64,000 nt of DNA from Culex pipiens pallens (lineage: Eukaryota; Arthropoda; Insecta; Diptera; Culicidae), in assembly GCF_016801865.2 (NCBI RefSeq), contig NC_068938.1, positions 212,625,734 through 212,689,733 on the forward strand, given 5' to 3'. The translations under genes were made by a program, and so were the position numbers. This document shows, one piece after another, positions 12,101-21,413 of this stretch. Within the stretch, counting starts at the first letter, position 1. Every line of letters starts with the position of its first letter. The notes under the pieces were generated by a model. The model ran no database searches, was not told where the DNA came from, and was given only the letters and a program-made list of their open reading frames with translations.

Positions 12101-12297
12101 CAGTGTTTACAAAATTGTTGACACTTCCTTCAAAATCGTAAACATTGTTTTCGATTTCGACTTAAAAATGTTAACGACGTGTCCGTGTTTTCTCTCCCTT
12201 TCAGGGCGCGGCAAAGAGCTTCACCGGAGCGTTCAGCCCGACAGCCCAGCAGACTCCCGTCGATGATCTTAGCTATTACCGGTTTAGCGGGAAGTAG
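7118..12297 (+). CDS. Thr-rich mucin-like protein, 3' part of gene (seven exons)
   Basis: Model: exons 7118-9160 (donor tentative), 9533-9691, 9746-10342, 10401-10688, 10744-11862, 11921-12061 and 12205-12297, about 1479 residues ending in TAG at 12295-12297. All joins are phase 0 with GT-AG borders, and the reading frame stays open only when the introns are removed. The product is dominated by Thr/Ser/Pro tracts expected to be O-glycosylated. Between them lie non-repetitive blocks, such as the Asn-Gly-Thr repeats of exon 1 and the Leu-rich blocks of exon 5. No chitin-binding Cys domain, EGF domain or clear membrane anchor is visible. No signal peptide is seen, so the true 5' exon lies upstream. 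The role is inferred only: a secreted or extracellular-matrix mucin. I do not recognise the ortholog. It converges with the tetraspanin gene on the other strand. Confidence 0.85.
9533..9691 (+). CDS. Mucin-like gene, 53-codon exon
   Basis: The acceptor is CTCCAG at 9527-9532 and the donor ACG|GTAGGT at 9691/9692. The exon encodes a non-repetitive, charged segment (G-T-T-A-I-I-D-I-L-R-K-Y-N-E-E-N...D-V-D-F-T), unlike the Thr tracts around it. It is exactly 53 codons with phase 0 at both ends, and probably forms a short helical spacer (inference). Confidence 0.85.
9746..10342 (+). CDS. Mucin-like gene, exon with Thr/Lys-Pro repeats
   Basis: The acceptor is CTTTTAG ending at 9745. The exon is 199 codons and starts T-K-K-P-T-E-E-V-R-I-N-R-P. 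An acidic, Ala/Asn-rich middle is followed by repeats of T(n)-Q-K-P and T(n)-P-K-P (about 10090-10240), then a non-repetitive block L-E-T-N-L-K-L-L-Q-Q-Y-L-E-A-N-Q. I place the donor at CAG|GTTCGG (10342/10343). Without this 58-bp intron the frame runs into an unlike Asp/Asn/His-rich sequence and a stop at 10609, whereas splicing restores a Thr-rich frame. Confidence 0.8.
10401..10688 (+). CDS. Mucin-like gene, 96-codon Thr-rich exon
   Basis: The acceptor ATTTCAG ends at 10400 and a possible branch sequence CGCTAAC lies about 20 bases before it. The exon reads K-D-I-T-A-T-R-A-V-T-P-T-T-T and continues through Thr runs into N-Q-N-Q-L-F-V-P-T-T-Q-R-T. It ends D-L-A-F-L at the donor TTG|GTGAGT (10688/10689). 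Exactly 96 codons, phase 0 on both sides. Confidence 0.85.
10744..11862 (+). CDS. Mucin-like gene, exon with Thr tracts and conserved-looking blocks
   Basis: The acceptor is TTTCAG ending at 10743; 373 codons; donor GCG|GTGAGT (11862/11863). After Thr/Lys tracts (10790-10930) there is a non-repetitive region: D-D-L-D-F-L-N-D-V-R-K-L-P-N-F, then R-I-L-Q-L-A-I-N-R-D-P. A predicted helical Gln/Lys/Glu-rich part follows (11110-11220). Further on is the block V-Y-G-S-T-N-E-A-I-L-A-S-V-L-K-Q-R-G-I-G (about 11425-11485), then a Pro/Arg-rich part and a Gly-rich stretch (11775-11805). These blocks are the best handles for finding orthologs. Confidence 0.9.
11921..12061 (+). CDS. Mucin-like gene, penultimate coding exon
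   Basis: The acceptor TTTCAG ends at 11920; 47 codons, phase 0; donor CAG|GTAAAA (12061/12062). It encodes L-L-G-G-L-T-S-V-N-P-A-G-Q-L-L-N-A-A-I-G-V and T-Q-F-L-G-V-A-L-Q. This moderately hydrophobic stretch is too polar for a confident membrane segment but could be an amphipathic or self-association region. Confidence 0.85.
12205..12297 (+). CDS. Mucin-like gene, terminal coding exon
   Basis: The acceptor CCTTTCAG ends at 12204. Thirty codons (G-A-A-K-S-F-T-G-A-F...Y-Y-R-F-S-G-K) end at TAG 12295-12297. The 143-bp intron before it is AT-rich. Sequence after the stop loses coding character. Confidence 0.85.
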   Translation, partial: GAAKSFTGAFSPTAQQTPVDDLSYYRFSGK

Positions 12298-13070
12298 ATC
12301 ACATCAAATCGGATCAAGAGAGAGACAAACTAGACACTTTAAGGCGGAATACGGGACCCAAGTCATATTTCGTTAGGTAGCTGAGAGTTTTTGATTTAGT
12401 GAGATACTATAAAATTGAGATTTTGCTCAAAATGTGCAGTTCTTTGTCCAAAGGACGGATCGAGCTGCGGTGTTTGAGTTTGAGCTCCAGAGTGTTAGCG
12501 AATGATTGTGTGATCGTTTGAGTGTGTGACTGCGCGGAAAGAATCCCGCACAGGTGTACTGATAAGACTGTGAAAATTATGATTAGAAGCTATTTATTAT
12601 TGTTTTGTGGTCACTCACCCCCTAATCACCCACACACACATTGCTAGCTCCCCTATATAACTTCTGTATTCTCTGTTAGTTTTACGTTAGCATCAGAGGT
12701 CTCGTCATCCCCGTGTGAATTTAATTTATGTCATTTTTTTGCTTTTCCTAAATACTTTTCAAAATCCATACAAAAGCACACCCAGAATTGTTAAGCTCGT
12801 TGTTACTACACTACATGAAGTGCACTGAAATCGGTTGATGTGCCATTTTTTGCGAGGACAGCAAACTAAAATGGCTACTAGAGGCACCGCTCCCAGTTTT
12901 TTAAGAACTAAGTTTGAACCGTGGTCGGTGGTTAAACGCTAATCAAAAAGGAAGTTTGTAAGGAAGGATACTCGGTAATTCCAAACGATGGAAATTTTAC
13001 ACGAAACTATTGGAAATGCTAATGCTGTGTTTATACTGGATAATAAAATTGAGATGTATTTTTAAAAGTT
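12298..13070 (+). other. Probable 3' UTR of the mucin-like gene
   Basis: This is non-coding, non-repetitive sequence after the stop. AATAAA at 13042-13047 is the first convincing poly(A) signal, so cleavage is expected near 13060-13075 (inference). Beyond it the sequence becomes AT-rich and repeat-like. Confidence 0.5.
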
Positions 13071-15141
13071 TTTGACGTTTTTTGAATATCACATATGAAA
13101 TGAATATAATCAGTATCTTGGAATGAGCAATACTCTAGGACTTCGATATACGATGAATATTTGTATTTTATTTATTGGGCTCTTTAAGTTTGCACTTCTA
13201 GTTTGCACAAAGAGGTCATATTTCATCATCCATTCGTCCATACAACTAGCCCTACAAATTTTGGGGTTTTGTCTTGTAAAGTTTAGATCGATGTTTGTAT
13301 GAAGACACTAATCACTAATTAAAGAGTTATTCGCTCCAAATACCGGAAAGGGATTTTATTATAATTTTTATTTGGCTCATAATTTGTGGGGCCTTCGCTT
13401 TAACAATTTTTTTGTCATCCAAAAATGGTACGTAAATATTTGAAAATCGGAACATTTTGAAAGAATTTTATGATCGATTTAGAGTCTTCTGCTTAATTGT
13501 AGTTTTGGATGAGGACTATTCAGGAAAAAATAAGGCCTATACAAATGTTTTACAAAGTTTATCGGTTCGAAAAATCAGGGGGCAAAAAAAAAAACATTTT
13601 TTTTTTAAACTACAAAATTTTAAAGCAAATAAAACTTCTAACCAACTAAAATCAATTAGAATTGCATTTTCCTGCCTTTAAAATCATATTTAGCATGTTT
13701 GGTATCGATCAAAAATATTTTCAATTTTTGTGGAATTCCACCGCAATAAGTTTTTTTTCGGCGTTAAAAAAATTCTCTTCAATAATTGGATATTTTGAAA
13801 ACTAATGATTGCAAAACAACTGGGCAGGTGTAAAATGCACTTTAAAACACTTTTTTCATTCAAATGTTGAGACCATAGCTTGTTATTTCAATTTTTATAT
13901 TTTTTAGGCCATTGTGAGTTTTATTTGAAGTGTTTTCTTTCAAAAATCAATTTATTAAATAAGAAAATTTTATGAAAAATCTTGTTAAATCGATTGTTAA
14001 CTGTTAATAATGTATTCAATATCACTTATTTATTCATTTTAAATTATTAAATATTTATTAATTTTCACACAAATTTTAAACCATTAATCAATGAGAAACG
14101 CAAAAGTTTTGTGAAATAAAATATTTGCATGAATTCATTGAATTTTTTAATGGTAGCATAACTGTAATGAAATAAAAAGCATTTTAAATACTTTTTTTAT
14201 TTAATATAAAATTTGTGCTAGCCTAACTCGATGTCTGTATTCTCTGTGGCCCAAACTAAATCTGAATAAGAATTCGGAATTCGGAATAGGAATTCGAATC
14301 ATGACGTTATATATTTTTTTTCGAAATTATCTACAGCTCCAAAAATGAGAAATGTAAGATTGCAGTTAGGCTAATGCAAATTTTATGTCATATTTATGTT
14401 TCCCGCTCCAAAATTGTCTTAAAAAATGTGGAGGGGTAGCAAAAAATATGTCTGCCAATTGGCTGAAATATAAAATTTTACTTTAAGAGAAATGATTGAT
14501 TGTGAACATTGTATTTGTTTATTTTAGCGATTTAAAGCGATTTTGAGTTTTGGAACCACAGATTGAAAATACTTGTAGCACTCCAGGATTTTTTAAAAGC
14601 TGTATTGATATTTTGCATTTTTTTTTACAGATGCATGTACTTTTTTTTTCTTTCTATTTTTAGGAACATTACAATATTTTTTTCAAAATACTTTGAATTG
14701 TTTTAGTGAAAATATAAGTACCTACCATCAACTTAAAACAAATGCATTTTCGTGCATTTATTGTCACGTTTAGCACGTCTGGGTTCTTTTAAAACCATTT
14801 TGATTATTAGTGCAATTTCTATGTACAGTTCGGCAAATAGTTTTTTTTCGCCATTTTTTTTGTTCGCGTGAGCTATAATTATTTGAAAAAAGTATGGATT
14901 TTTTTTTCTGAAATATTAGAATTCACGTGCAAATCCTGTTTTTTTTTAAGTATAATTACAGTCATCCCTCATTTTCGGAGAAAAACATTGACCCTTGAAA
15001 TCCACAAATTATCTTACGATGTAAACAAACTTTTTTTCTCTCCAGGAGTACATATTTTTTACAAAATAATGTTTTATGAATGGTCTGAAAACTTTTTTGT
15101 GAAAATGTCAGTTAAATTCAGGTGTTCCACAATTGTGGAAG
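13071..15141. other. Intergenic AT-rich stretch with MITE-family fragments
   Basis: About 13570-13910 is a + oriented, end-truncated copy of the GGCC-end family (CAACTAAAATC, CATATTTAGCATGTTTGG, CAAAACAACTGGGCAGGTG). A more diverged piece lies at about 14720-14850. No gene. Confidence 0.5.
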
Positions 15142-16835
15142 CAGAGCCGTACCTTGGGTCCACGGCGCCCTTGGCGAAGCATCAATTTGGCGCCCCTCCC
15201 AAATGTACAAGCTTTTTGATAAATTGATATGAATTTTCAATGATTGATTCAATATGAGTTTTGATTTTATAATTGGACTTGGAGACCTTTATATGGTCAA
15301 TTTCATAAACACAGTTATTTTATGTTTTATTTTTCAGATAATATGAGATAGGTTGAATTGAAATTTTATTATAGGAGTTAAGTTGGCTGAATATTTTCTC
15401 AGATTTCATAAAATCGATAATGATATCAGGTTTTTGTTTTATTTTTATTTTTATTTTTTCAGATAAATGCACAGAATTAAATGCTCAGTAATGATAAATT
15501 TTGCTATAACTTGTTAGCTAATTTTATATTTCTATGACTGCATAATTTGATCTGATCTAGTATTTGATTTTATAAGCAAAGAACTTTCCCGGATTCGTAA
15601 AATAATTAGCTGATTTAGCTTTGGATTTTTGATTACAACGAAAAAAGAAAAAAATCCTTCTTCAAAATTGAAAAAAATATAACTCTATGCCCGTGTGCTA
15701 TCTTGTTCTATCTAGATAGGAATCCCAGCAAGCTTAGTTCATCAAAGTATAACATTTCGTTCAATTTAGGCCTTTGCAAATATTTTTTGAAGTTTATGTC
15801 CCTCGACTCTGACCAAAAAAATAAAAAAAAATAAAAAAAATTAAACTACAGGCCACGGTTCCGACATTTGAATTAAAAAAAGTGTTTTAAAATGCATTAT
15901 ACACCTGTCCAGTTGTTTTGCAATCATAAGTTTCCAAAATTTCTAAGGATTGACGAGTAATTTGCCCGTATTTCATAATTTTTTTTTTATTATGTTTTGC
16001 ATTGATTTTTATTTTATCATTATTCATTCATTGATTAATTTTTAATTCGTAAAATTAAATTTTATATTCCAGAAAAATATTTTTTGCGCAAAAATATACA
16101 AATGTTTTTAAACCTTGATAAAATATTTTTTTTTTGTTTTGACATTTGCTGTGGTTAAAGCGCCACAACTTGCTCTGAACAAATAATGTTGTTCTTATCG
16201 GTGTAAATTTACAGCAGTTTTCCACATTCAAAACTCTAGCATTTTGAAAAAGAGTTTGTAAATTTCTATGCACGAAGTTGATTAAAAAAGGGGAAAACGA
16301 GCTGAAAAAATTTCAAAGGCCATTTTTTTACTCGAGAACGTAAAAATTTCAAAAGAAAGGTATATATTGTAATGTTAAAATAATTCCTATTTAAAAGTAG
16401 CTCATAATATGACCATATTATTTTCACAATTTGGCTGATTGTGATTCCCAGAAAAATTAACGTGAAAATAACGTATAGTTGGACTTTTTTTTTTGTCTGG
16501 AAGGTATGACTTAAACTTCATTATACAACGGTCTAAACATTAACGTGTATTTATTTTGAGAAGCCCCTTCTTTGATGAAATAATAAATTTAGCATTAAGA
16601 ATGAATTTAAAAAAAAAACACCTCGGTAGAAATATTCATACAATTGATTTTTTTAAACCAAATTATCTAGTTATTTGTAATTCTATTTCATAATTCGGCG
16701 CCCTTTCTGTTTCAAATATCTAATGAGGATGTTATATTTGACATGAAAATTTTGTACAATCATCAATTTCGGCGCCCCCCAAGGGCTGGCGCCCTTGGCG
16801 GTCGCCAACCGCGCCAACCCCTAGGTACGGCGCTG
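15142..16835. mobile_element. Non-autonomous hAT-type transposon with 8-bp target duplication
   Basis: Left end CAGAGCCGTACCTTGG and right end CCTAGGTACGGCGCTG are imperfect inverted repeats, with GGCGCCC-rich subterminal parts. The element is flanked on both sides by TGTGGAAG (15134-15141 and 16836-16843), the 8-bp duplication typical of hAT elements. The interior is AT-rich with no transposase frame. It contains a reverse-oriented fragment of the GGCC-end family at about 15765-15960. Confidence 0.85.
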
Positions 16836-16945
16836 TGTGGAAGACACAAAAACATCCCACAATCATGGAACAGGCAATTTGGAGGTAGTGTTTTGCTGCT
16901 CTGGATAAAATAGGCTTGAAATGAGGTTTTTGTTTAAAAAGTATT

Positions 16946-17868
16946 AGGGTAGGGTAGTCATCAATGAGACACTTTTGGATTTCAACTTTCAGCGATTTTT
17001 CTAATTTTTGCATCAGCATGTTTTAATGAGCTTTTTGTTGCATTTTCTTTCTTTTAATGTGTTTTGCATTGACCAAAAAATGAGATCGATCCGACGTCTA
17101 CAGCCAGAGTTATTCAACTGTCTCATTGTAGACGCACTTGGCAGGAACAATGAGACAGGTGGGGAACAATGAGACACTCTACGAAAATCAATTCTTTTCT
17201 AGTAAAGCATCATGTTTTTGTATTGTTCCATTGCAGGTGACTTGCCTTGAACATTTTAGAGCAATTTTGCCAACATGAAACTTTAATCAACAAAAGTTAT
17301 TCTTAAAAGTATTTAAATTTTGTAAAATTCATATATTTATACCAAATAACTTTGTATTTTTGAATAAATGAGGTTAAAACTCAATAAATATGCCAAAAAT
17401 CACTTTCAATTCATATTTTGAAAGATTTCCAAAGATTTTGAATAGTTTAATGAAGAAAAATCAAAGTGTCTCATTGTTACCCATGGGCTGAATTGAGTGG
17501 GGAACAATGAGACAGCCCTGGATTCTGGATATATTCTAAATTTTGGACAAACCTAATGAAAGGACATTGTAGCCCAACTCATTCCCTATGGAACGTCGAA
17601 AATTTTTTAAGAAATATGAGTTTTGGTGTAAATGGCAGCCTACGAGCGAAAAAGTAATTTTTGTCCATAATTTACTTTTACACCCCAGAATCAAACATTT
17701 ATGAATAACTTTTCAAGGGAGCGTCCATAACCAAAGCCACTATTATGGCAGACGTGTATCCTGTAGACACACCTTTCCCCAAAATATGAGCCTGATTGGT
17801 TGAAACTACGACTTGTGAGAGCCATTTTATCATTGTTCCCCGTGTCTCATTGATGACTACTCTACCCT
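16946..17868. mobile_element. Inverted-repeat element with repeated AATGAGAC motifs
   Basis: The 27-bp left terminus begins AGGGTAGGGTAGTCATC and its complement closes the element at 17842-17868 with one mismatch. Inside, CAATGAGAC or its complement recurs many times (for example near 17118, 17148, 17168, 17470 and 17505). No ORF of note and no clear target duplication. Confidence 0.7.
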
Positions 17869-18089
17869 ACTTTGAAAAGTGAAATCGCAAAAGAATTCCC
17901 AAATAAAGGCCCTAAAAATAGCAGGGTCGGTAGAATAGTTGCATTTTGCATTCTATTGACAAATTACCACAAAAGTGTTAAAGACATTATTTTGAAAACG
18001 AAATGATTTTCTTAAAAGTTTGACACTAGAAGGTTATTAAAGGATTTTTCTCACAGAAACAAAAAAAAAAAACTTGGTATGATTTAACT

Positions 18090-18510
18090 ATTCACAGTAA
18101 TATTCGCATATTTATTTTGGTAATCATGGCAATACCTTAAGACTATACAAGTTTGTTCGCAACAGTTGTTCTGTTGTTCGTTCGGCAATGTTTAACACTA
18201 TATCTACAAATTGTTGTACTTTCCCTGCATGCAATAAATAATCTACAGTTAACAAGATTGCTCGCGTCTCTTTAGGTTAAATAAACTATCTGAATGAATA
18301 ACAACTAGTATTAGACTCTATGTTAGTCCGATTAGTATTTCCTTTTTACACATTGTTTTCCCTATCGTCTAATTAAGCTTCGGTTGCAGAAAAAAAGGAA
18401 GATCATTGTTGTCGCGTTGACTAAATCGTCTGGTCGTCGTAGCCGTAGATGAGACTGATGTTGTCGGGCAGCGGATCCATTAGTTCGACTATTGGATCCG
18501 CTGGCTTTTG
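18090..18510 (-). other. Probable 3' UTR of the tetraspanin gene
   Basis: Non-coding and non-repetitive down to AATAAA on the - strand (TTTATT at 18111-18116 on +). This is a plausible poly(A) signal; the end point is inferred. Confidence 0.4.
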
Positions 18511-18654
18511 TCAATCGAGCACATTTTTCAGCTTCACGTACAGGCAGCAGGACAGAATCATGCCAAACACCTGGATGACGCAAATCCCGAGGCCAATCGC
18601 CCCCAGCAGGATCAGATGGTGCTTGAGGTCGTCCGCCATCTTGTAGATGCAACC
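18511..18654 (-). CDS. Tetraspanin terminal exon: TM4 and short tail
   Basis: The acceptor is TTTCAG; 47 codons plus TGA (18513-18511). G-C-I-Y-K supplies the last loop cysteine. TM4 (about L-I-L-L-G-A-I-G to S-C-C) follows, with a short tail, K-L-K-N-V-L-D. The cysteines beside the membrane are typical palmitoylation sites. Confidence 0.93.
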   Translation of the reverse strand, partial: GCIYKMADDLKHHLILLGAIGLGICVIQVFGMILSCCLYVKLKNVLD

Positions 18655-21413
18655 CTGAAAATTTGGAAGAGCTATTAATTAGTGTCTTAAAATGTTGCCT
18701 AGGTTCGCACTCACCGTGTACGGAATGTTGCTCGGCCGGTCACTGCGGCCACAGCGCGGCGTTACGCTGATGCAGCACGAGTCCGGCACGAGCCGGCCCT
18801 CGGTTGGCCGGATTAGGTCCTTTCGGCGGGACCGCAGCCACACGCTGTGGCGCCAATCTTCGAAGCGTACCGCGCCGCAGCAGCCAAACTGAAATTAAGA
18901 GGGTAGATTGTTTGAAAAATGACCCAGCTATCAGGCGGTTGTTGAGAACGCACCTCTTGCTGCATTCGGTCGATGGCCTCGGTTTGGCGCTCACTCACGC
19001 CGTACTGCTCCATGAAGGTGCTGTTGAGGCTGGTTTGCAGCTCCAGCTCGATCTGGGTCTCGTACAGATAGGCCAGCCCGCCAACGATTGCCTCCAGGAG
19101 GAAGACGAAGAGCAGGATGAACGTGTACTGTGGGGGTTTGGAGAGAAAAAGGGCAGAGTTGTAAAAATACGGCAAGGTTTAGTGTGGTCGTTTTACGAGA
19201 AGTTGAAAAATACGCCGAAAGGTAGGCAAGTAGAGTGAAATATTTCAATCTGTTTCAAGCAGAGAAAGGGGTGTTCAAAATTTAATTGAATCGCATGTTT
19301 GAAATCCAAAGTCAAAAAGAAAAGAATGCTTGTTTTAATAAGTTTTGAGAATGCAATACAGTCCAGACTCCATTATCCGAAGGCCTCGGAAAAATTTCAC
19401 TTCGGATAATCGAAACTTCGGATAATCAAATCACGCAAAAAAAAAATTCACTTGTCTCATTTTTGATTGTCGAGCTTGAGTATGACCCATAAACTAGGTT
19501 AAAGTGATTTAGAATTTGTAAATCCAAGATGGCGGTCATAATCACGGTGACGAAATATAAAAAAAATGCATTTTATTATTTAATAGGCAATAAACTATTC
19601 AAATTTGACTAAAATGAGGTCGCAGAACACGAATTTGATGTTTAAAACAAGAAAAAGAAGAAAAAAAAAGTTTTTGTTCGTGATTCGATTATCCGAAGTC
19701 CCATACAAACCTTCAGATAATCGAACTTCGGATAATCGAAACTTCGGATAATCGAGTCTGGACTGTATTAGGATGGCCGGTGTTATAGCTGCTTATCTGC
19801 ATATCAAGTGAAATTTGATAAGACCCCAATCACATCAAATTCAGATTAAAAACAACAGTCGAAGGCCAGCAGCCCAACCGAACATGCTAAATTTAAGCGT
19901 GTTCTTTGTCGTTATCGGCGCCACGTCCATCCTTGGAGGGGCTTCCGCGGTTCACCGCGGTCGCATCGTCGGCGGCCAGCTCGCCGAACCGGGCCAATTC
20001 CCGTACCAAGTTTCGTTACGATCCGCAAAGAACGCCCACTTTTGCGGCGGATCTGTTATCAGCGATCGATGGGTGCTGACCGCTGCTCACTGTATCGTTG
20101 GTAGATCTCCGGTTGATACCCGGATCGTCGTGGGAACGCACCTGTTGGATAGTGGTGGAATCTACCACGGGGTGGCACGGATGGTTGTTCATGAGTTGTA
20201 CGACGCGAGTACGAGGGCGTTTGACGTTTCGCTTCTTCAGACGGAATCTACGATATTGTTTAGTGATTTGGTGCAGCCAATCGGTTTGGGAGCTGGGTTT
20301 GTAAATCTAGCCCATGGAGCGGTTCTGTCCGGTTGGGGACAACTTGAGTGGACCGACGTCGGAATGTCGAATGAGTTGAGGTGGTTGAACACGAGCGTGA
20401 TTATGTTGGCAGACTGCAGGCAAGGATCTTCGTCAACCGTTGCACCGAACATCTTCCTCCACAAGTTGTGCACTCTGAGTCCGGAAGGACAGGGAATGTG
20501 CATGGGAGATACCGGAGGTCCGTTGGTGCTGGACGGTGTCCAGATTGGTGTTGGTTCCTGGGGTATTCCGTGTGGGTTTGGTCATCCGGACATTTACGAC
20601 CGGGTTTCGTCCCATCGAGCTTGGATCTTGGCTAATATTTCGTAGTCTGTCTATTCCAAGACTTCAACAAGAATGTGTTTCAACGAAATCCGTCAGATTT
20701 AATAACCCCTCATCTATTTCTTCCTACAAAGTCCGAACTTCCCTCAGGGCAAGTGGAGTAAATAGTCCATCAGTCAGCAGTCAAGTATTGAATAACTGCG
20801 TACTACAAACAGTCGGTCAATCCTTCATACGCGCGCGTTCTATTTAATTACAATGTTGGGCCATGATGGATGATCTCCTTAACCATCGGGAGAAGGTGGG
20901 CACCTTTTCAGCAGTAGGTCCACCCCAGAGGCTATTCTACCGGATGTCGGCGCCACCTTAATACTCGCGCTGTCATGATTGAGCAAACAAGTCGTCGCGT
21001 CGCGAACTCTTGGAGTGCATACGAATGTTCTGCCGAGTTTTTTGGGCGAAAATAGATGGGAGCAGTTCTCAGTGACGTTAAAAGTGTATTTTTTTCGTTT
21101 AAAATATCCACAATTTTATAACTAAAAAATACTAATTAGAAATTCCCTTAAAAAATATTTTTTGTTGTTATTTCAAAATATATATTTAAAAAAACAAAAT
21201 TTCACGTAGAAAAAAACTCACCCCCAGCAGTAGCGCCCGCTGCTCACGCCACACTCCACAGCAGCCGAGGATGCCCCCGAGGACGGCCAGCAGTCCGGCG
21301 GCCAGCAGCGAGTACGTTCCGATGGCGTAGTTGGTCGTCGACAGCAGCGACACGTAGTGGTGCTTCCAGAGCACGGTCCAAACCGTGACGCCGATTATCA
21401 CCAGGCCGGACAT
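18511..21413 (-). CDS. Tetraspanin, CD151/TSPAN11-like, last four coding exons
   Basis: Exons on the - strand, in order: 21413-21222, 19127-18954, 18888-18715 and 18654-18511. They give 227 residues, with introns all phase 0 and GT-AG. The product is a four-pass membrane protein that would organise membrane microdomains and integrin-type partners (family knowledge). Visible are the end of TM1, TM2, the G-C-C-G-V-W inner loop, TM3, a large loop with F-G-C-C-G, P-D-S-C-C, one further Cys and G-C (six Cys in all), and TM4 ending in S-C-C-L-Y-V. The motif D-W-R-H-S-V-W within the large loop and Q-V-F-G-M-I in TM4 closely resemble vertebrate CD151. Roughly the first 20-25 residues are missing, because the exon with the start codon lies to the right and was not found. 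Confidence 0.9.
18715..18888 (-). CDS. Tetraspanin exon: core of large extracellular loop
   Basis: The acceptor is ATTTCAG; 58 codons; donor ACG|GTGAGT. It contains F-G-C-C-G at the start, D-W-R-H-S-V-W, P-D-S-C-C and P-R-C-G-R: the canonical tetraspanin disulfide framework. Confidence 0.95.
18954..19127 (-). CDS. Tetraspanin exon: TM3 and first part of large loop
   Basis: The acceptor is CCCACAG on the - strand (19130-19128); 58 codons; donor GAG|GTGCGT. It encodes Y-T-F-I-L-L-F-V-F-L-L-E-A-I-V-G-G (TM3, with the usual Glu), then the helical start of the large loop ending D-R-M-Q-Q-E. Confidence 0.92.
19359..19765. mobile_element. TA-flanked Tc1/mariner-type MITE
   Basis: The termini CAGTCCAGACTC and GAGTCTGGACTG are perfect inverted repeats of 12 bp, flanked by TA (19357-19358 and 19766-19767). 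Subterminal TTCGGATAATCGAA-like repeats occur at both ends. No transposase. It lies in the tetraspanin intron, about 115 bases before the protease homolog ATG. Confidence 0.85.
19793..19822 (+). promoter_or_regulatory. Two GATA-type motifs upstream of the protease homolog
   Basis: TTATCT (reverse of AGATAA) at 19793-19798 and TGATAAG at 19816-19822 lie 60-90 bases before the ATG. GATA factors drive many insect midgut digestive genes, so these may direct gut expression (inference). There is no clear TATA box. Confidence 0.35.
19884..20645 (+). CDS. Chymotrypsin-fold serine protease homolog, Ser-to-Thr at the active site
   Basis: Single-exon gene of 253 residues, with ATG at 19884 chosen because a signal peptide (hydrophobic residues 5-22) follows at once. 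Cleavage after R27 would release I-V-G-G. Catalytic His69 (T-A-A-H-C) and Asp114 (F-D-V-S-L-L) are present. The nucleophile motif is G-D-T-G-G-P (Thr210, codon ACC at 20511-20513) instead of G-D-S-G-G-P. The six usual cysteines pair as 54-70, 178-196 and 206-230. The residue equivalent to position 189 is Gly, so the pocket is chymotrypsin-like rather than trypsin-like. Family role: a secreted midgut or haemolymph protease. With Thr it is probably a weak or inactive homolog. It lies inside a tetraspanin intron on the opposite strand. Confidence 0.93.
   Translation: MLNLSVFFVVIGATSILGGASAVHRGRIVGGQLAEPGQFPYQVSLRSAKNAHFCGGSVISDRWVLTAAHCIVGRSPVDTRIVVGTHLLDSGGIYHGVARMVVHELYDASTRAFDVSLLQTESTILFSDLVQPIGLGAGFVNLAHGAVLSGWGQLEWTDVGMSNELRWLNTSVIMLADCRQGSSSTVAPNIFLHKLCTLSPEGQGMCMGDTGGPLVLDGVQIGVGSWGIPCGFGHPDIYDRVSSHRAWILANIS
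20646..21221. other. Rest of the tetraspanin intron
   Basis: No ORF is supported. It must hold the 3' end of the protease homolog transcript, but no canonical AATAAA stands out on the + strand close to the stop. Confidence 0.4.
21222..21413 (-). CDS. Tetraspanin exon: end of TM1, TM2, inner loop
   Basis: On the - strand TTGCAG precedes ATG at 21413, and 64 codons run to the donor GGG|GTGAGT (21222/21221). The first residues, M-S-G-L-V-I-I-G-V-T-V-W, are the second half of TM1, so this Met is internal and not the start. A short extracellular loop follows, then TM2 and G-C-C-G-V-W-R-E-Q. Confidence 0.9.

Noticed and set aside
20860..21060. Possible transposon fragment after the protease homolog
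   Set aside because: The sequence is GC-moderate and unlike its AT-rich neighbours, but shows no termini, repeats or open frame that I can support.
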